From the NCBI GenBank assembly GCA_022822005.1, contig JAJECO010000077.1, positions 46,441-110,440 of the forward strand: a stretch of 64,000 bases of DNA, read 5' to 3'. A program made the position numbers and the translations under genes. This DNA is from Candidatus Poribacteria bacterium (GTDB lineage: Bacteria; Poribacteria; WGA-4E; PCPOR2b). The notes beneath the pieces were generated by a model. The model had not been told where the DNA came from. It was given only the letters and a program-made list of their open reading frames with translations, and searched no databases. The stretch's first letter is position 1. The number at the start of each line of letters is the position of its first letter. Of this stretch, positions 17,144 to 26,128 are shown in pieces.

Positions 17144-18313
17144 TTAACTCAGTGCCTTTCTTATCCGATCCAACGCCTCGTCCAACCGATCATCAGGCAC
17201 GGTCAAAACCAGTCGAAAATACCCTTCCCCATACTCGCCGTAAGATGCTCCGGGCGCAATTACAACTGCTGCCTCCTCAAACATCAACGTTGCAAAATCC
17301 ACAGAATTCATACCTTCAGGCGTTGGTAACCAGAGATAAAACGTTCCCTTTGGCACATCATAGTCAGTCCAACCCAGTTCCTTGAAGGTGTTGACGACTC
17401 TTTCACGGCGATCGGTGTAGATAGGCATCATTTTCTCGATGTTATCTCGGCACTCTGTCAAGGCAGCGATCCCAGCGTATTGAATCGCGTTGAAAATTCC
17501 AGAGTCGGTGTTGCCTTTAACTTTCGCCATTCCCGTGATCAGTTCTGCATTCCCCATCGCCATTCCAATACGCCAGCCTGTCATATTGAACGGCTTCGAC
17601 AAGGAATTGAGTTCAACCCCAACATCCTTTGCGCCCGGCGTTGACAGAAAGCTCAACGGCTCTTCCCCTTCAAAAACGATTTCGCTATACGGGTTATCAT
17701 GACACACAGCGACATCGTAATTCTTAGCAAATTCAACGACCTCTGCATAGAACTCAGGCGTTGCGGTTGCACCTGTCGGATTGTTCGGGTAATTCAGGAA
17801 CATCGCTGTGGCTTGGTCGGCGACATCCGAGGGAACGTCAGCGAGTTTGGGTAAAAAACCGTTGTCTCCCGTGATTGGAAAGTTATAAGGCTCGCCTTCA
17901 GCCATGAAGATACTCGCACGATACGCTGGATACCCTGGATCCGTCATCAGTACTGTCTCGCCGGGATTCACAACAGCCAGAATAAAATGGTGGCAGCCCT
18001 CCTTCGATCCGATCAATCCAAGTACCTCTTCTTCCGGATCTAACTCAACGTTGTACCGTTCAGCGTACCAATCCGCAACTTCTTTCCGAAACGCGAACAT
18101 CCCCTTCTCTTCGTCCGTCGGGTAACGATGGTTTGCGGGGTCGGCAGCAGTGCGGCAGAGTTCGTCGATTACAGGTTGTGGGGTTGGCTCAACCGGATCG
18201 CCGATCCCCAAGCTGATGACATCAATACCGTCGGAAATCGCTTGGTTTATTTTATTCCTTAGTTCGATAAACAGGTAAGGTGGAATCCTCTTTAATCTAT
18301 TTGCAATCTGCAT
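17144..18313 (-). CDS. dapL: LL-diaminopimelate aminotransferase
   Basis: A 389-residue class I/II PLP aminotransferase. The N terminus (RLKRIPPYLFIELRNKI, then ISLGIGDPVEPTP) and FLNYPNNPTGATA are typical of the DapL2-like group. The PLP lysine is K240 in SLSKPFNMTGWRIG. It converts tetrahydrodipicolinate and glutamate to LL-diaminopimelate, the one-step shortcut of lysine and peptidoglycan synthesis. Related aminotransferases of other specificity are similar, so the exact substrate is less certain than the fold. TAGGAGAAAAG precedes the ATG. It is convergent with the SufR-like gene and follows the SDR gene by 86 bases on the same strand. Confidence 0.8.
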   Translation of the reverse strand: MQIANRLKRIPPYLFIELRNKINQAISDGIDVISLGIGDPVEPTPQPVIDELCRTAADPANHRYPTDEEKGMFAFRKEVADWYAERYNVELDPEEEVLGLIGSKEGCHHFILAVVNPGETVLMTDPGYPAYRASIFMAEGEPYNFPITGDNGFLPKLADVPSDVADQATAMFLNYPNNPTGATATPEFYAEVVEFAKNYDVAVCHDNPYSEIVFEGEEPLSFLSTPGAKDVGVELNSLSKPFNMTGWRIGMAMGNAELITGMAKVKGNTDSGIFNAIQYAGIAALTECRDNIEKMMPIYTDRRERVVNTFKELGWTDYDVPKGTFYLWLPTPEGMNSVDFATLMFEEAAVVIAPGASYGEYGEGYFRLVLTVPDDRLDEALDRIRKALS

Positions 18314-18399
18314 CTTTTCTCCTACTATCTAAAGTTTCAAAGTTCCAGTTCTTGAACCGTTAGGATTGTATCAGAAGCGTCCTTAATGTACAAGCTCCA

Positions 18400-19134
18400 T
18401 CAGGACGACATAAACATTCCACCGTTGACATTGAGCGTGAAGCCAGTCACGTATGAGCCTTCATCGGAAGCTAAAAACAGAATCGCACTTGCGATCTCCT
18501 CCGGTTCGCCTACCCGCCCCAGCACCATCTGGGCGGTTAGATCCGGATGGTTTGTTGTCATGTCCGTCGCAGCGACCCCGGGAGCGATAGCATTGACCGT
18601 GATGTTGTCTGGTCCGAGCGCACGCGCTAAAGATTTCGTCAGACACATAACGCCTGCTTTCGAGGCAGAATACGGTGCAGATGCAACAAGTCCACCGACT
18701 TGACCTGCCAAGGAACCCAGGCTGATAATCCTCCCGGACTTCTGTTTTCGCATCGTGTCAATTACAGCTTGGGAGCACAAAAACGGTCCCTTGAGGTTGA
18801 CCGCCATTATTCGATCCCACTCCTCTTCGGTGCATTCCTCGATCTGTGTGTAGCTAAAAATTCCGGCATTATTTATTAGGATATCGATCCGTCCAAAAGC
18901 CTCAATTGTCTGACTCACCATGGAGCGTACAGAAGCACCATCTGAGACATCGGTTTGGACGACAAGACACCGCCCCCCAAGCGTTTCGACCTCTTTGCCA
19001 ACAATTTCGGCTGTGGTGGGGTTATATTCTGCGATAACGATATTCGCTCCCTCTTTGGCAAGCAGCAAACAGGTTGCCCGACCAATCCCCTGTCCGCCGC
19101 CTGTTATAATTGCAACACGATTTTTCAACCTCAT
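18400..19134 (-). CDS. Short-chain dehydrogenase/reductase (FabG-like)
   Basis: The ATG at 19134 follows AGGGAGGAAACAG and gives 244 residues, the normal SDR length; the open frame up to 19329 runs through the promoter region. The cofactor loop is TGGGQGIG (11-18) with NNAG at 88-91. The catalytic Ser141, Tyr155 and Lys159 (YSASK) are present, and the C terminus VTGFTLNVNGGMFMSS closes the family pattern. It would reduce or oxidise an alcohol/ketone with NAD(P). It resembles 3-oxoacyl-ACP reductase, but no fatty acid genes are nearby. Confidence 0.88.
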   Translation of the reverse strand: MRLKNRVAIITGGGQGIGRATCLLLAKEGANIVIAEYNPTTAEIVGKEVETLGGRCLVVQTDVSDGASVRSMVSQTIEAFGRIDILINNAGIFSYTQIEECTEEEWDRIMAVNLKGPFLCSQAVIDTMRKQKSGRIISLGSLAGQVGGLVASAPYSASKAGVMCLTKSLARALGPDNITVNAIAPGVAATDMTTNHPDLTAQMVLGRVGEPEEIASAILFLASDEGSYVTGFTLNVNGGMFMSS

Positions 19135-19165
19135 TCTGTTTCCTCCCTTATGACCGTTTTTTGTG

Positions 19166-19195
19166 TTGAGAATGTCTGAGGGCTTATGATAGAAT
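19166..19195 (+). promoter_or_regulatory. Promoter for the cyclophilin-like gene pair
   Basis: TTGAGA (19166-19171), an 18-base spacer and TAGAAT (19190-19195) lie in the divergent region between the SDR gene and the gene starting at 19286. The fit to sigma-70 is reasonable but not perfect. Confidence 0.45.
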
Positions 19196-19285
19196 AAATC
19201 TTGCTGAATGCCTATTATCGCAAAAAGCACCCCATTAGTCAACAGCAAATGGGAGCTTGCTCGCTTTCCATCTTGGAGGTCCATC

Positions 19286-19669
19286 ATGTCCCAGAAGCGA
19301 ATCAGAATCAGCGCTGAACCTGTTGTCATGGAAGCAGAGTTGAATCAGTCGGAAACAGCACAACGCATTTGGAATGCTCTACCGATCGAGGCACCGGGGA
19401 ATATCTGGGGTGATGAAATCTACTTTTCTATCCCGGTGGAAGCGGAGACCGATGACGCACAAGAGGTTGTGGAGTTGGGGGAACTTGCGTATTGGCCCCC
19501 CGGCACAGCGTTCTGTATCTTCTTTGGGCCTACCCCGATGAGTCGAGGTGCCGAGATTCGGCCTGCAAGTCCGGTCAATGTTGTCGGCAAACTTCTCGGT
19601 GATCCAAAGATGTTCAAACAGGTCAGTGATGGTACGGTTGTTACAATCGACCAAATTTCCGACAAATAG
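19286..19669 (+). CDS. Cyclophilin-like fold protein (TM1367/DUF369 type)
   Basis: 127 residues from ATG 19286, which has TTGGAGG seven bases upstream; longer in-frame starts enter the promoter. The pattern (ETAQRIWNALPIEAPGNIWGDEIYFSIPV, then VVELGELAYWPPGTAFCIFFGPTP and SPVNVVGKLLGD) matches the compact bacterial cyclophilin-like beta-barrel family PF04126. The prolyl isomerase activity of true cyclophilins has not been shown for this group. Its stop TAG overlaps the GTG start of the next gene by one base, so the two proteins are translationally coupled. Confidence 0.8.
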   Translation: MSQKRIRISAEPVVMEAELNQSETAQRIWNALPIEAPGNIWGDEIYFSIPVEAETDDAQEVVELGELAYWPPGTAFCIFFGPTPMSRGAEIRPASPVNVVGKLLGDPKMFKQVSDGTVVTIDQISDK

Positions 19670-20313
19670 TGAAGAGTACAGCAAATGTTACTCAGGAGGC
19701 AACTGTCGTGCAGCTGAGTGAGAAAGACAAACAGGCGTTGCAAGAAAAAATCAAGGAGCAGCGTCAAGCGATGTGGTCAGGAAAACAGTCAGCATCACCG
19801 GATACGGAGGAAGATGCAGCGGAGGCAGATCACGACGTGGGGCCTCCGATTGATACCGCCGAGGGGGTAACAGGTCCAACCGAGGTGATGTCATCGGATG
19901 AACAGGAGGAACAATCTGACTCTTCCACAACGGCGGCAGACCCGCCCGCAGCTGCGGGGGCTACGAACGAAGAGACAGGCTCAAGCCAGCCGACCGTCCC
20001 ACCAGAGTCAGATTCCCAAGCTGATGCACCTGCCGAAAGTTCCACTGGAAGCAGCAGTGACACGCAGGCGGATTCCCAATCACTGGATGAGACAGAAATC
20101 TCGACGCAGGAACCTGAAGCAGCCGTTATTGCAGGAGATCCTCAAGCAGAAGGAGCAGAGCAGGAAACAGCAGATGAGCGGGTATTCTGGGAAACATTGG
20201 AGCAGGAAGGAGGATCGAGCATTTTGACTTGGAAAATTGTGCTTGCTGTGATCGGTGTGGCGGTCGTTTTAGTCGGAGTGGGTGTTTACTTGGGATTTTT
20301 ATTCGCTGGCTAA
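19669..20313 (+). CDS. Acidic disordered protein with a C-terminal membrane anchor
   Basis: A 214-residue protein starting with GTG, which shares its G with the TAG stop of the preceding gene. A short charged helix (LSEKDKQALQEKIKEQRQAMWSGKQ) is followed by about 130 residues rich in Glu, Asp, Ser, Thr, Ala, Pro and Gln with no folded motif. One strong transmembrane helix (WKIVLAVIGVAVVLVGVGVYLGFLFAG) ends the chain. The layout is that of a tail-anchored protein with a long flexible cytoplasmic arm. No family is recognised. Coupling to the cyclophilin-like protein suggests it tethers or partners that protein at the membrane. Confidence 0.6.
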   Translation: MKSTANVTQEATVVQLSEKDKQALQEKIKEQRQAMWSGKQSASPDTEEDAAEADHDVGPPIDTAEGVTGPTEVMSSDEQEEQSDSSTTAADPPAAAGATNEETGSSQPTVPPESDSQADAPAESSTGSSSDTQADSQSLDETEISTQEPEAAVIAGDPQAEGAEQETADERVFWETLEQEGGSSILTWKIVLAVIGVAVVLVGVGVYLGFLFAG

Positions 20314-20318
20314 TCTGT

Positions 20319-20348
20319 GAGTGAAACGTGATGCGTGAAACGTGAAAG
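20319..20348. repeat. CGTGAAA-type tandem heptamer repeat
   Basis: Just past the stop at 20313 lies gtgaaacgtgatgcgtgaaa followed by cgtgaaa, a variant of the tandem seen at 59109-59140 and, inverted, at 1679-1700. Confidence 0.55.
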
Positions 20349-20468
20349 CAATTTGTTTGTGGGTCCATTGATTCATTAATGAACAAGTGAACCAAGAAGT
20401 GAAAAGGATAGTTCTACCAACTAGCACTAAAGGTTAATATAGCTACAAGATTTAGGAGAACGAATATT

Positions 20469-21731
20469 ATGAACCAAACAATTCAGGAGATGATCCGCTC
20501 AAAAGCCCAAGTTGCCAAAGCTGCCAAACGCACACTCTCTAAAACTTCTGTTGATGTGCGTAACAAAGCACTGCTGGCGATGGCGGACAGCATCCTGACA
20601 TTCAAAGACAAAATTCAAGAAGCAAATCAAATTGATCTGGAGGAAGGGCGAAAGACAGGGCTTGCCGAGCCACTGATGCAACGGTTGGAATTGGACGATA
20701 AGAAGATTGACCGGATGGCAGATAATTTGAAACAGGTTGCTGCATTGCCAGATCCAATAGGAGAAGTAGCACATATTCGGGAGCGACCTAACGGCTTGCA
20801 GATAGGTCGGGTCAGTGTTCCAATCGGAGTGGTCGGCGTGATCTATGAATCGCGTCCAGATGTCACCGTCGAGGTTTCTGCTTTATGTATAAAGTCAGGG
20901 AACGGTGTTATCTTGCGCGGTGGGTCCGAGGCAATTCATTCTAACACTGCGCTTGCCAATATCTTGGGCGAAACGGCGGAAAGAGAAGGAATACCGGGTG
21001 CCGTTCAGTTCGTAGATATCACCGACCGGCAGGCTGTCCACGAGATGATTGCACTGCCCGACCTGATTGATCTTATTGTGCCGCGGGGAAGCTACGAGTT
21101 AGTTCGCTATCTCATGAAACAGTCAGAGATTCCAGTGCTCGGTCACGCGGACGGAATCTGCCATGTCTATATCGATCAAGCAGCTAATATTCAGATGGCG
21201 GAGGAGATCTGTATTAACGCAAAAAGCGGATATAAGGTCGCAGTCTGCAACGCGATGGAAACCCTGCTCGTGCATGAACAGATCGCACCGAACTTTCTTC
21301 CGTCAATGTGTGAAAAATTTGCTGCCGCGGAAGTTGAACTGAGAGGATGCGATCGAACACGAGCAATCTGTCCCGACCTCCTTCCTGCAACAGAGGAGGA
21401 TTGGAGAACCGAATACCTCGATTACATCCTATCAATCCGTATAGTATCAGATTTTGACGCAGCGGTGGAGCATATCGAAACCTACGGTTCTCACCACTCG
21501 GATACAATCGTGACGGAGAACTATACTACGGCGCAGCGTTTCCTTAAAGAAGTGGATTCGGCTGCGGTCTATGTCAATGCCAGCACCTGCTTCACCGACG
21601 GCTACGAATTTGGTCTCGGCGCCGAAGTGGGCATCAGCACACAAAAGCTTCACTGTCGGGGTCCCATGGGACTTGAGGGACTGACGAGTTATAAGTACAT
21701 CGTCTACGGAAATGGGCAGCTGCGAACATAG
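20469..21731 (+). CDS. proA: Gamma-glutamyl phosphate reductase
   Basis: 420 residues, the full length of ProA, an aldehyde-dehydrogenase-fold enzyme that reduces L-glutamyl 5-phosphate to glutamate semialdehyde with NADPH in proline synthesis. Signatures are GVVGVIYESRPDVTVEVSALCIKSGNGVILRGGSEAI, GHADGICHVYID and the catalytic cysteine C260 in YKVAVCNAMETLLVH. The C-terminal EVGISTQKLHCRGPMGLEGLTSYKYI closes the match. TTTAGGAGAACG precedes the ATG. The glutamate 5-kinase partner (proB) is not adjacent. Confidence 0.96.
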   Translation: MNQTIQEMIRSKAQVAKAAKRTLSKTSVDVRNKALLAMADSILTFKDKIQEANQIDLEEGRKTGLAEPLMQRLELDDKKIDRMADNLKQVAALPDPIGEVAHIRERPNGLQIGRVSVPIGVVGVIYESRPDVTVEVSALCIKSGNGVILRGGSEAIHSNTALANILGETAEREGIPGAVQFVDITDRQAVHEMIALPDLIDLIVPRGSYELVRYLMKQSEIPVLGHADGICHVYIDQAANIQMAEEICINAKSGYKVAVCNAMETLLVHEQIAPNFLPSMCEKFAAAEVELRGCDRTRAICPDLLPATEEDWRTEYLDYILSIRIVSDFDAAVEHIETYGSHHSDTIVTENYTTAQRFLKEVDSAAVYVNASTCFTDGYEFGLGAEVGISTQKLHCRGPMGLEGLTSYKYIVYGNGQLRT

Positions 21732-21818
21732 TCGAGGTTGCTTTTTTCGCTGTAATTTCTTATGATACTGAAACCCTTTCAAAGTTGGGGTACAACTAAA
21801 TCATCCAAGGAGGAAAAC

Positions 21819-22712
21819 ATGGCAAATTCAGATTACAAAATCGGCGTTGTAGGCGTGGGCAGGATGGGAGCAAACATCGCACGCCACTTAAATGATGAAG
21901 GATTTTCCGTCGTCGCGGTTTACGATGCGGATGGAGAACGTGCGACATCGCTCGGTGAGGAGATCGGTGCGGAAGCAACGGATCAGCTTGCGCGCGTGAC
22001 AGAACTCTCGGATTACATTATCACCGTTGTGACGGATGACAACGCCATGCGGACGATCTTCTCAGAGGATGCAGGGGACAGTTTGCTCAAAGGAGCAAGC
22101 GGGACCACATTTATCAATTGCGCGACAATCTCGCCGCAGGTCCACGTGGATGTCGAACAACTGGCAGAGAAGCACGGTGCGTCGAGCCTTGAAGGCTGTA
22201 TGGCGAGCAGTATCACCCAGGCACGGGAAGGCACCCTCTATCTGATGTGCGGAGGGAAAGAGGCAGTCTTCAACGACGCCAAACCAATTCTCGATTCAAT
22301 GAGCGTTTCTCTACGATATATCGGTCATGCTGGACAGGCTGCCCAAGTCAAGGCACTCGTAAATATGGTTATGAACATTAACACCGCAGGCTTGGCGGAA
22401 GGGCTTGGACTGGGTGCTGCACTTGGGTTAGATTTGGGAATGCTGCAAGAGGTGTTCGCCCAAACCGGTGCAAACTCCCGTGTCTTGGAGACCGACGGCG
22501 AAGACATGGAGGCTCGCGATCATGAATGTTACTTTTCCGCAGCGCATGCGTCGAAAGATTCGGGCATCGCGCTTGATCTCGCGGAAGCCGCTGGCTTGAA
22601 CCTTCCACTTGCCGATGCGACCAAAAAGCAGTACGATAGAATGATCGTGCTTGGCAAAGGCGAATTGGACAAATCTGGCGTTGCTGAACTTACCTTCCCC
22701 GGAAGGGGTTGA
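21819..22712 (+). CDS. Beta-hydroxyacid dehydrogenase (3-hydroxyisobutyrate dehydrogenase family)
   Basis: 297 residues from ATG 21819, behind CCAAGGAGGAAAAC; the longer frame from 21762 is not supported. The NAD(P) loop is GVVGVGRMGANIARHL, followed by the family's substrate-binding SLEGCMASSITQAREGTLYLMCGG and the helix GHAGQAAQVKALVNMVMNIN with the catalytic lysine. It would oxidise a short 3-hydroxy acid (hydroxyisobutyrate, tartronate semialdehyde or similar). Specificity cannot be told. A strong bidirectional hairpin separates it from the convergent anmK gene. Confidence 0.87.
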   Translation: MANSDYKIGVVGVGRMGANIARHLNDEGFSVVAVYDADGERATSLGEEIGAEATDQLARVTELSDYIITVVTDDNAMRTIFSEDAGDSLLKGASGTTFINCATISPQVHVDVEQLAEKHGASSLEGCMASSITQAREGTLYLMCGGKEAVFNDAKPILDSMSVSLRYIGHAGQAAQVKALVNMVMNINTAGLAEGLGLGAALGLDLGMLQEVFAQTGANSRVLETDGEDMEARDHECYFSAAHASKDSGIALDLAEAAGLNLPLADATKKQYDRMIVLGKGELDKSGVAELTFPGRG

Positions 22713-22768
22713 ACGACCGTCGTTAGAAATTTTCAGCTTGTAGAGAAAGAAACCACAGTGCCTAAAGA

Positions 22769-22817
22769 GAAGCCGAGTTTATCCGTCCGTTCCGAGACTA
22801 GGGAAAAACTCGGCTTC
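22769..22817. terminator. Bidirectional terminator between convergent genes
   Basis: GAAGCCGAGTTT (22769-22780) pairs perfectly with AAACTCGGCTTC (22806-22817), giving a 12-pair stem with a 25-base loop, followed by TTT on the plus side. It lies midway between the stops of the dehydrogenase (22712) and anmK (22839). Confidence 0.7.
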
Positions 22818-22838
22818 TTTGCTGCCGGAGAGGCGACT

Positions 22839-24026
22839 TCATGCAGGAAAGAAGGTCCCAAGTACCATCGGTTTTGATGCTCCTGTAACTTGTGGTAGGT
22901 TTGTCGGACGCCCATGAACTGCCTCATTGGCAAGTACAGCAAAGGCGATCGCCTCTTTGGCATCGCTCGAAACCCCGATGGCATCAGCCGACAATAGCGG
23001 AATTGGTCGGAATAGCGTCTTTAGATGCTGCATTAACGTGAGATTGTGACTGCCTCCCCCACTGATATAAATTTCATCCACGGAATAGTGTGGGAATAGA
23101 AATCGGCGATAGTAGTCGAATATTGTCTGTGCGGTGAACGCTGTCAAGGTGGCAACCAAATCCGGTGGATTCACGCTATAAGTTCGTGCTTGTTCCAGAA
23201 CCTGATTAGCGAACTGTCTGCCAAATACCTCACGTCCCGTTGTCTTAGGGGGTGGTGCCGTGAGAAAGGGATGTTCCAACCACTCCGCGAGCAGCGGCTC
23301 AGAAACGCTCCCTTGCGAAGCATATTGACCCACATTGTCGTACTTTTCCTCGCCATCGGTAAGAGTTTCCATAACTGAGTCGATAATCATGTTTCCCGGT
23401 CCCGTATCTGAGGCAATAACATCCGAGCTTGATGCTCCCGCGGGGATGAGTGTCACATTGGAAATCCCTCCAATATTCTGCAAGGCAATAGTGCGATCGG
23501 TTTGCCGAAACAGCAGAAAATCAACATACGGCACTAATGGTGCCCCTTGCCCGCCTGCTGCGAGATCTGCAACCCGGAAATTCGCAATTGTCGGCACGCC
23601 AGTGCGATAGGCGATGACCGCCGGTTCTCCGAGTTGTAGTGTGGACGGGACGTACTCTGCCTCCGCCTGTGGTGGAAGGTGATAGACGGTCTGTCCATGC
23701 GAACCGATCAGGTCTATCTCTTCCATCTCCAACCCTGCAGCGGAAACGACCGACAGTGCCGCATCTGCAAAAACTTGCCCAATAAGAAAGTTCATCTGGC
23801 AAATTTCGTCAACGCTGCTTGTCTCCGGCTGGAAAAGATCGAAGATGCGCGCTCTGACTTCCGATCCAAAGGGGTGTGTATGGAAGGCGATCAGTTCGAC
23901 GCGGGCATCTAAACCGTTGCCCTGAATTTGGACAAGTGCTGCATCAACACCATCGACAGAAGTACCGGACATTAGTCCTATAACTTTTTTTGTCTGCTTT
24001 TGAGCAATTTGGAAGAAAGAATTCAT
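22839..24026 (-). CDS. anmK: Anhydro-N-acetylmuramic acid kinase
   Basis: 395 residues from ATG 24026, which has a GGGGGGCGG site close upstream; another ATG at 24056 overlaps the end of namZ and adds ten residues. The ATP-binding MSGTSVDGVDAALVQ, then IGSHGQTVYHLP, GVPTIANFRVADLAAGGQGAPLVPYVD and the C-terminal ISGGGSHNLTLM are diagnostic. It phosphorylates and opens 1,6-anhydroMurNAc to MurNAc-6-P in peptidoglycan recycling. It follows namZ in the same transcript, which couples release of MurNAc from wall fragments to its reuse. Confidence 0.93.
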   Translation of the reverse strand: MNSFFQIAQKQTKKVIGLMSGTSVDGVDAALVQIQGNGLDARVELIAFHTHPFGSEVRARIFDLFQPETSSVDEICQMNFLIGQVFADAALSVVSAAGLEMEEIDLIGSHGQTVYHLPPQAEAEYVPSTLQLGEPAVIAYRTGVPTIANFRVADLAAGGQGAPLVPYVDFLLFRQTDRTIALQNIGGISNVTLIPAGASSSDVIASDTGPGNMIIDSVMETLTDGEEKYDNVGQYASQGSVSEPLLAEWLEHPFLTAPPPKTTGREVFGRQFANQVLEQARTYSVNPPDLVATLTAFTAQTIFDYYRRFLFPHYSVDEIYISGGGSHNLTLMQHLKTLFRPIPLLSADAIGVSSDAKEAIAFAVLANEAVHGRPTNLPQVTGASKPMVLGTFFPA

Positions 24027-24048
24027 GGTTGCCGCCCCCCTTTTATAC

Positions 24049-25227
24049 TCAATCATAAAGCAGATACGAACGGCGGTGCTCGGTAAAACTCTCTACTTCG
24101 CCTTCCCACGCCTGAAGGATCGTGGTCGGTGATTCACCGCATGCCAATATCAGGCGTACTTCATCGGTTCCGGCTAAGAGATCAAAGAAGTATCGTCCAC
24201 CGTTTTGCAAAAAATGAAAGTCATCAGAATAGAGGTGTTGCGCCGTTGCGATAAGGTGCAAGCCAACCTCAACGGGTTTGAATTGATCGCGATCTGTAAC
24301 ATGGGCTTGCACACCATGACACCGCTGGTCTGCGTACTTGGAGAAAGTGGGGGTAAAGTGGATTGGACGGAAGTAGATACCGGAGAGCGCAATATCATTG
24401 AGTTTATCTGCCCATCTCTCCGCCTCTATCCACGGTGCTCCTATCCACTCAAAGGGCTTAGTCGTTCCGCGCCCTTCGGATAGGTTTGTGCCTTCAAGGA
24501 GACAGGTACCGGGATACAGCGTCGCGGTCTCGATAGTCGGCATATTTGGCGAAGGGGGCACCCATGGCAGTTCGGTTTCATCATACCACATCGTCCGCTT
24601 CCAACCACGCATAGGAACCACGTCGAGTTGACTTGAACCCTGATCCGGTTTGGATCGAGCTGCCGAATCGATCTCGGTTTTGCAGAGGTACGCAAGTTCA
24701 CCCACAGTCATGCCGTGACGGATGGTCAGGTCAGTTTCCCCAACGAATGATCGGAAAGGGGATTGAAGTTGGTTTCCTTCAACACGATCACCGCGAATGG
24801 GGTTTGGACGATCGAGAACGATAAAATCCACACCGTTAGCCGCAGCTGCTCTCACCGATCGAAAGAGCGTCGAAATATAGGTGTAAAAACGGGAACCTAC
24901 ATCTTGGATATCGTATACCAACGTATCAATACCAGTTAGCATCTCCGATGTTGGGTCTCGCGTATCCCCATAGAGGCTATGAATTGGTATCTGTTGGCTC
25001 TGGTTGTTTGTAGAGGTAATATGGATGCCAGCCTGCGCGCTTCCGGCTATGCCGTGTTCAGGACTGAATAGCGCGGCAAGCTCCATTTTTGGCTGTTCAG
25101 CGAACAGTGTGAGGTTACTCCGAAACTGCGCGTCCACCCCGGTGTGATTGGTGATTAACCCGATGGATCGCCCCTTAACAAGCTCCGAACGCTCGCTGAG
25201 TAAAATGGTTAAACCGACTTCCGTCAT
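24049..25227 (-). CDS. namZ: NamZ-like exo-beta-N-acetylmuramidase (DUF1343)
   Basis: A 392-residue DUF1343 protein. Family marks are the N-terminal GRSIGLITNHTGVD, the LFSPEHGIAGSAQAG loop, YDIQDVGSRFYTYISTLF, VLDRPNPIRGDRVEG and LPWVPPSPNMPTIETATLYPGTCLLEGTNLSEGRGTTKPFEWIGAPW. NamZ was characterised in Bacillus as an exo-muramidase that removes terminal MurNAc from wall fragments. There is no obvious signal peptide at this start; the first residues (MTEVGLTILLSE) are not hydrophobic enough, so it may be cytoplasmic here. It directly precedes anmK. Confidence 0.87.
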   Translation of the reverse strand: MTEVGLTILLSERSELVKGRSIGLITNHTGVDAQFRSNLTLFAEQPKMELAALFSPEHGIAGSAQAGIHITSTNNQSQQIPIHSLYGDTRDPTSEMLTGIDTLVYDIQDVGSRFYTYISTLFRSVRAAAANGVDFIVLDRPNPIRGDRVEGNQLQSPFRSFVGETDLTIRHGMTVGELAYLCKTEIDSAARSKPDQGSSQLDVVPMRGWKRTMWYDETELPWVPPSPNMPTIETATLYPGTCLLEGTNLSEGRGTTKPFEWIGAPWIEAERWADKLNDIALSGIYFRPIHFTPTFSKYADQRCHGVQAHVTDRDQFKPVEVGLHLIATAQHLYSDDFHFLQNGGRYFFDLLAGTDEVRLILACGESPTTILQAWEGEVESFTEHRRSYLLYD

Positions 25228-25246
25228 AGTAACACTATACCGACCC

Positions 25247-26128
25247 TCATGATTGGTTCAAGTCTTGCTGGTTCAGTTCGAGCGGCACGGCAGTCCGTAT
25301 ATGCAGATCTCTCTGTGGAAACGCAATGGTAATACCTTGCTCTCGAAACGCTTTTACGACTGCGAAATTCAGGTCGCTCCTTACCAAGTACTGACGGGAA
25401 GCATCATTGATCCAGACCAACAAAACAAAGTTAAGTGAACTGTCGCCAAATTCCAAAAACTGTATCGTCGGTTCAGGATTCAACAACACCTCTTGATGGG
25501 AACGCCCTACCTGTAACAAGGTTTCTGCGACCAAGTCAACATCTGAACCGTAGGACACGCCAACAGATACATGGATACGCACTTTTGAATCTCGATAACT
25601 CCAGTTTGTTACGTTTTGAGTGATGAAATTTAAATTGGGTACAATGATAGACACATTGTCCAGCGTTTCAACTACTGAACTGCGTGTTTTAATCCTACGA
25701 ATACGGCCCTGTACACCACCGACTTCAACAAAATCGCCCACCTGCACAGGACGCTCAAACAATAGAATCATCGCGCTGATAAAATTACTGGTAATATTTT
25801 GCAATCCCAAGCCAATCCCAACCATCAATACCGCACCTATCGCAGCCAAGGTTGTCAAATCAACCCCAACCTGTTGTACAGCAATAAATACGCCCAGCAA
25901 CATTATGATGTAGTGCAATATACGGGCGATGGTTTCTTGTGTACCGATGTTTAGGTGCGTCCGTCTAAACACATTGCGCCGCAACATACCTCGCAACAAG
26001 TGCGACACCCAAAACGCCCCTAACAAAATCAACACAACCGTAATCAAAACGGCTGGCGTTATTGTGACATCTCCCAAAGAGACAAGCTTTTTCCTTAATA
26101 CGTCAAGAATTTCTTGCCAGTTGTTCAT
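25247..26128 (-). CDS. Small-conductance mechanosensitive channel (MscS family)
   Basis: 293 residues with three N-terminal helices (about 23-45, 68-90, 93-115), the pore-lining third helix containing GAVLMVGIGLGLQNITSNF, then the beta domain (LLFERPVQVGDFVEVGGVQGRIRRIKTRSSVVETLDNVSIIVPN) and a C-terminal alpha/beta domain. It opens under membrane tension to release solutes during hypo-osmotic shock. GGGAGGATGCAAC precedes the ATG, and its start overlaps the stop of the truncated channel gene by four bases (ATGA), so the two are translationally coupled. Confidence 0.92.
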   Translation of the reverse strand: MNNWQEILDVLRKKLVSLGDVTITPAVLITVVLILLGAFWVSHLLRGMLRRNVFRRTHLNIGTQETIARILHYIIMLLGVFIAVQQVGVDLTTLAAIGAVLMVGIGLGLQNITSNFISAMILLFERPVQVGDFVEVGGVQGRIRRIKTRSSVVETLDNVSIIVPNLNFITQNVTNWSYRDSKVRIHVSVGVSYGSDVDLVAETLLQVGRSHQEVLLNPEPTIQFLEFGDSSLNFVLLVWINDASRQYLVRSDLNFAVVKAFREQGITIAFPQRDLHIRTAVPLELNQQDLNQS

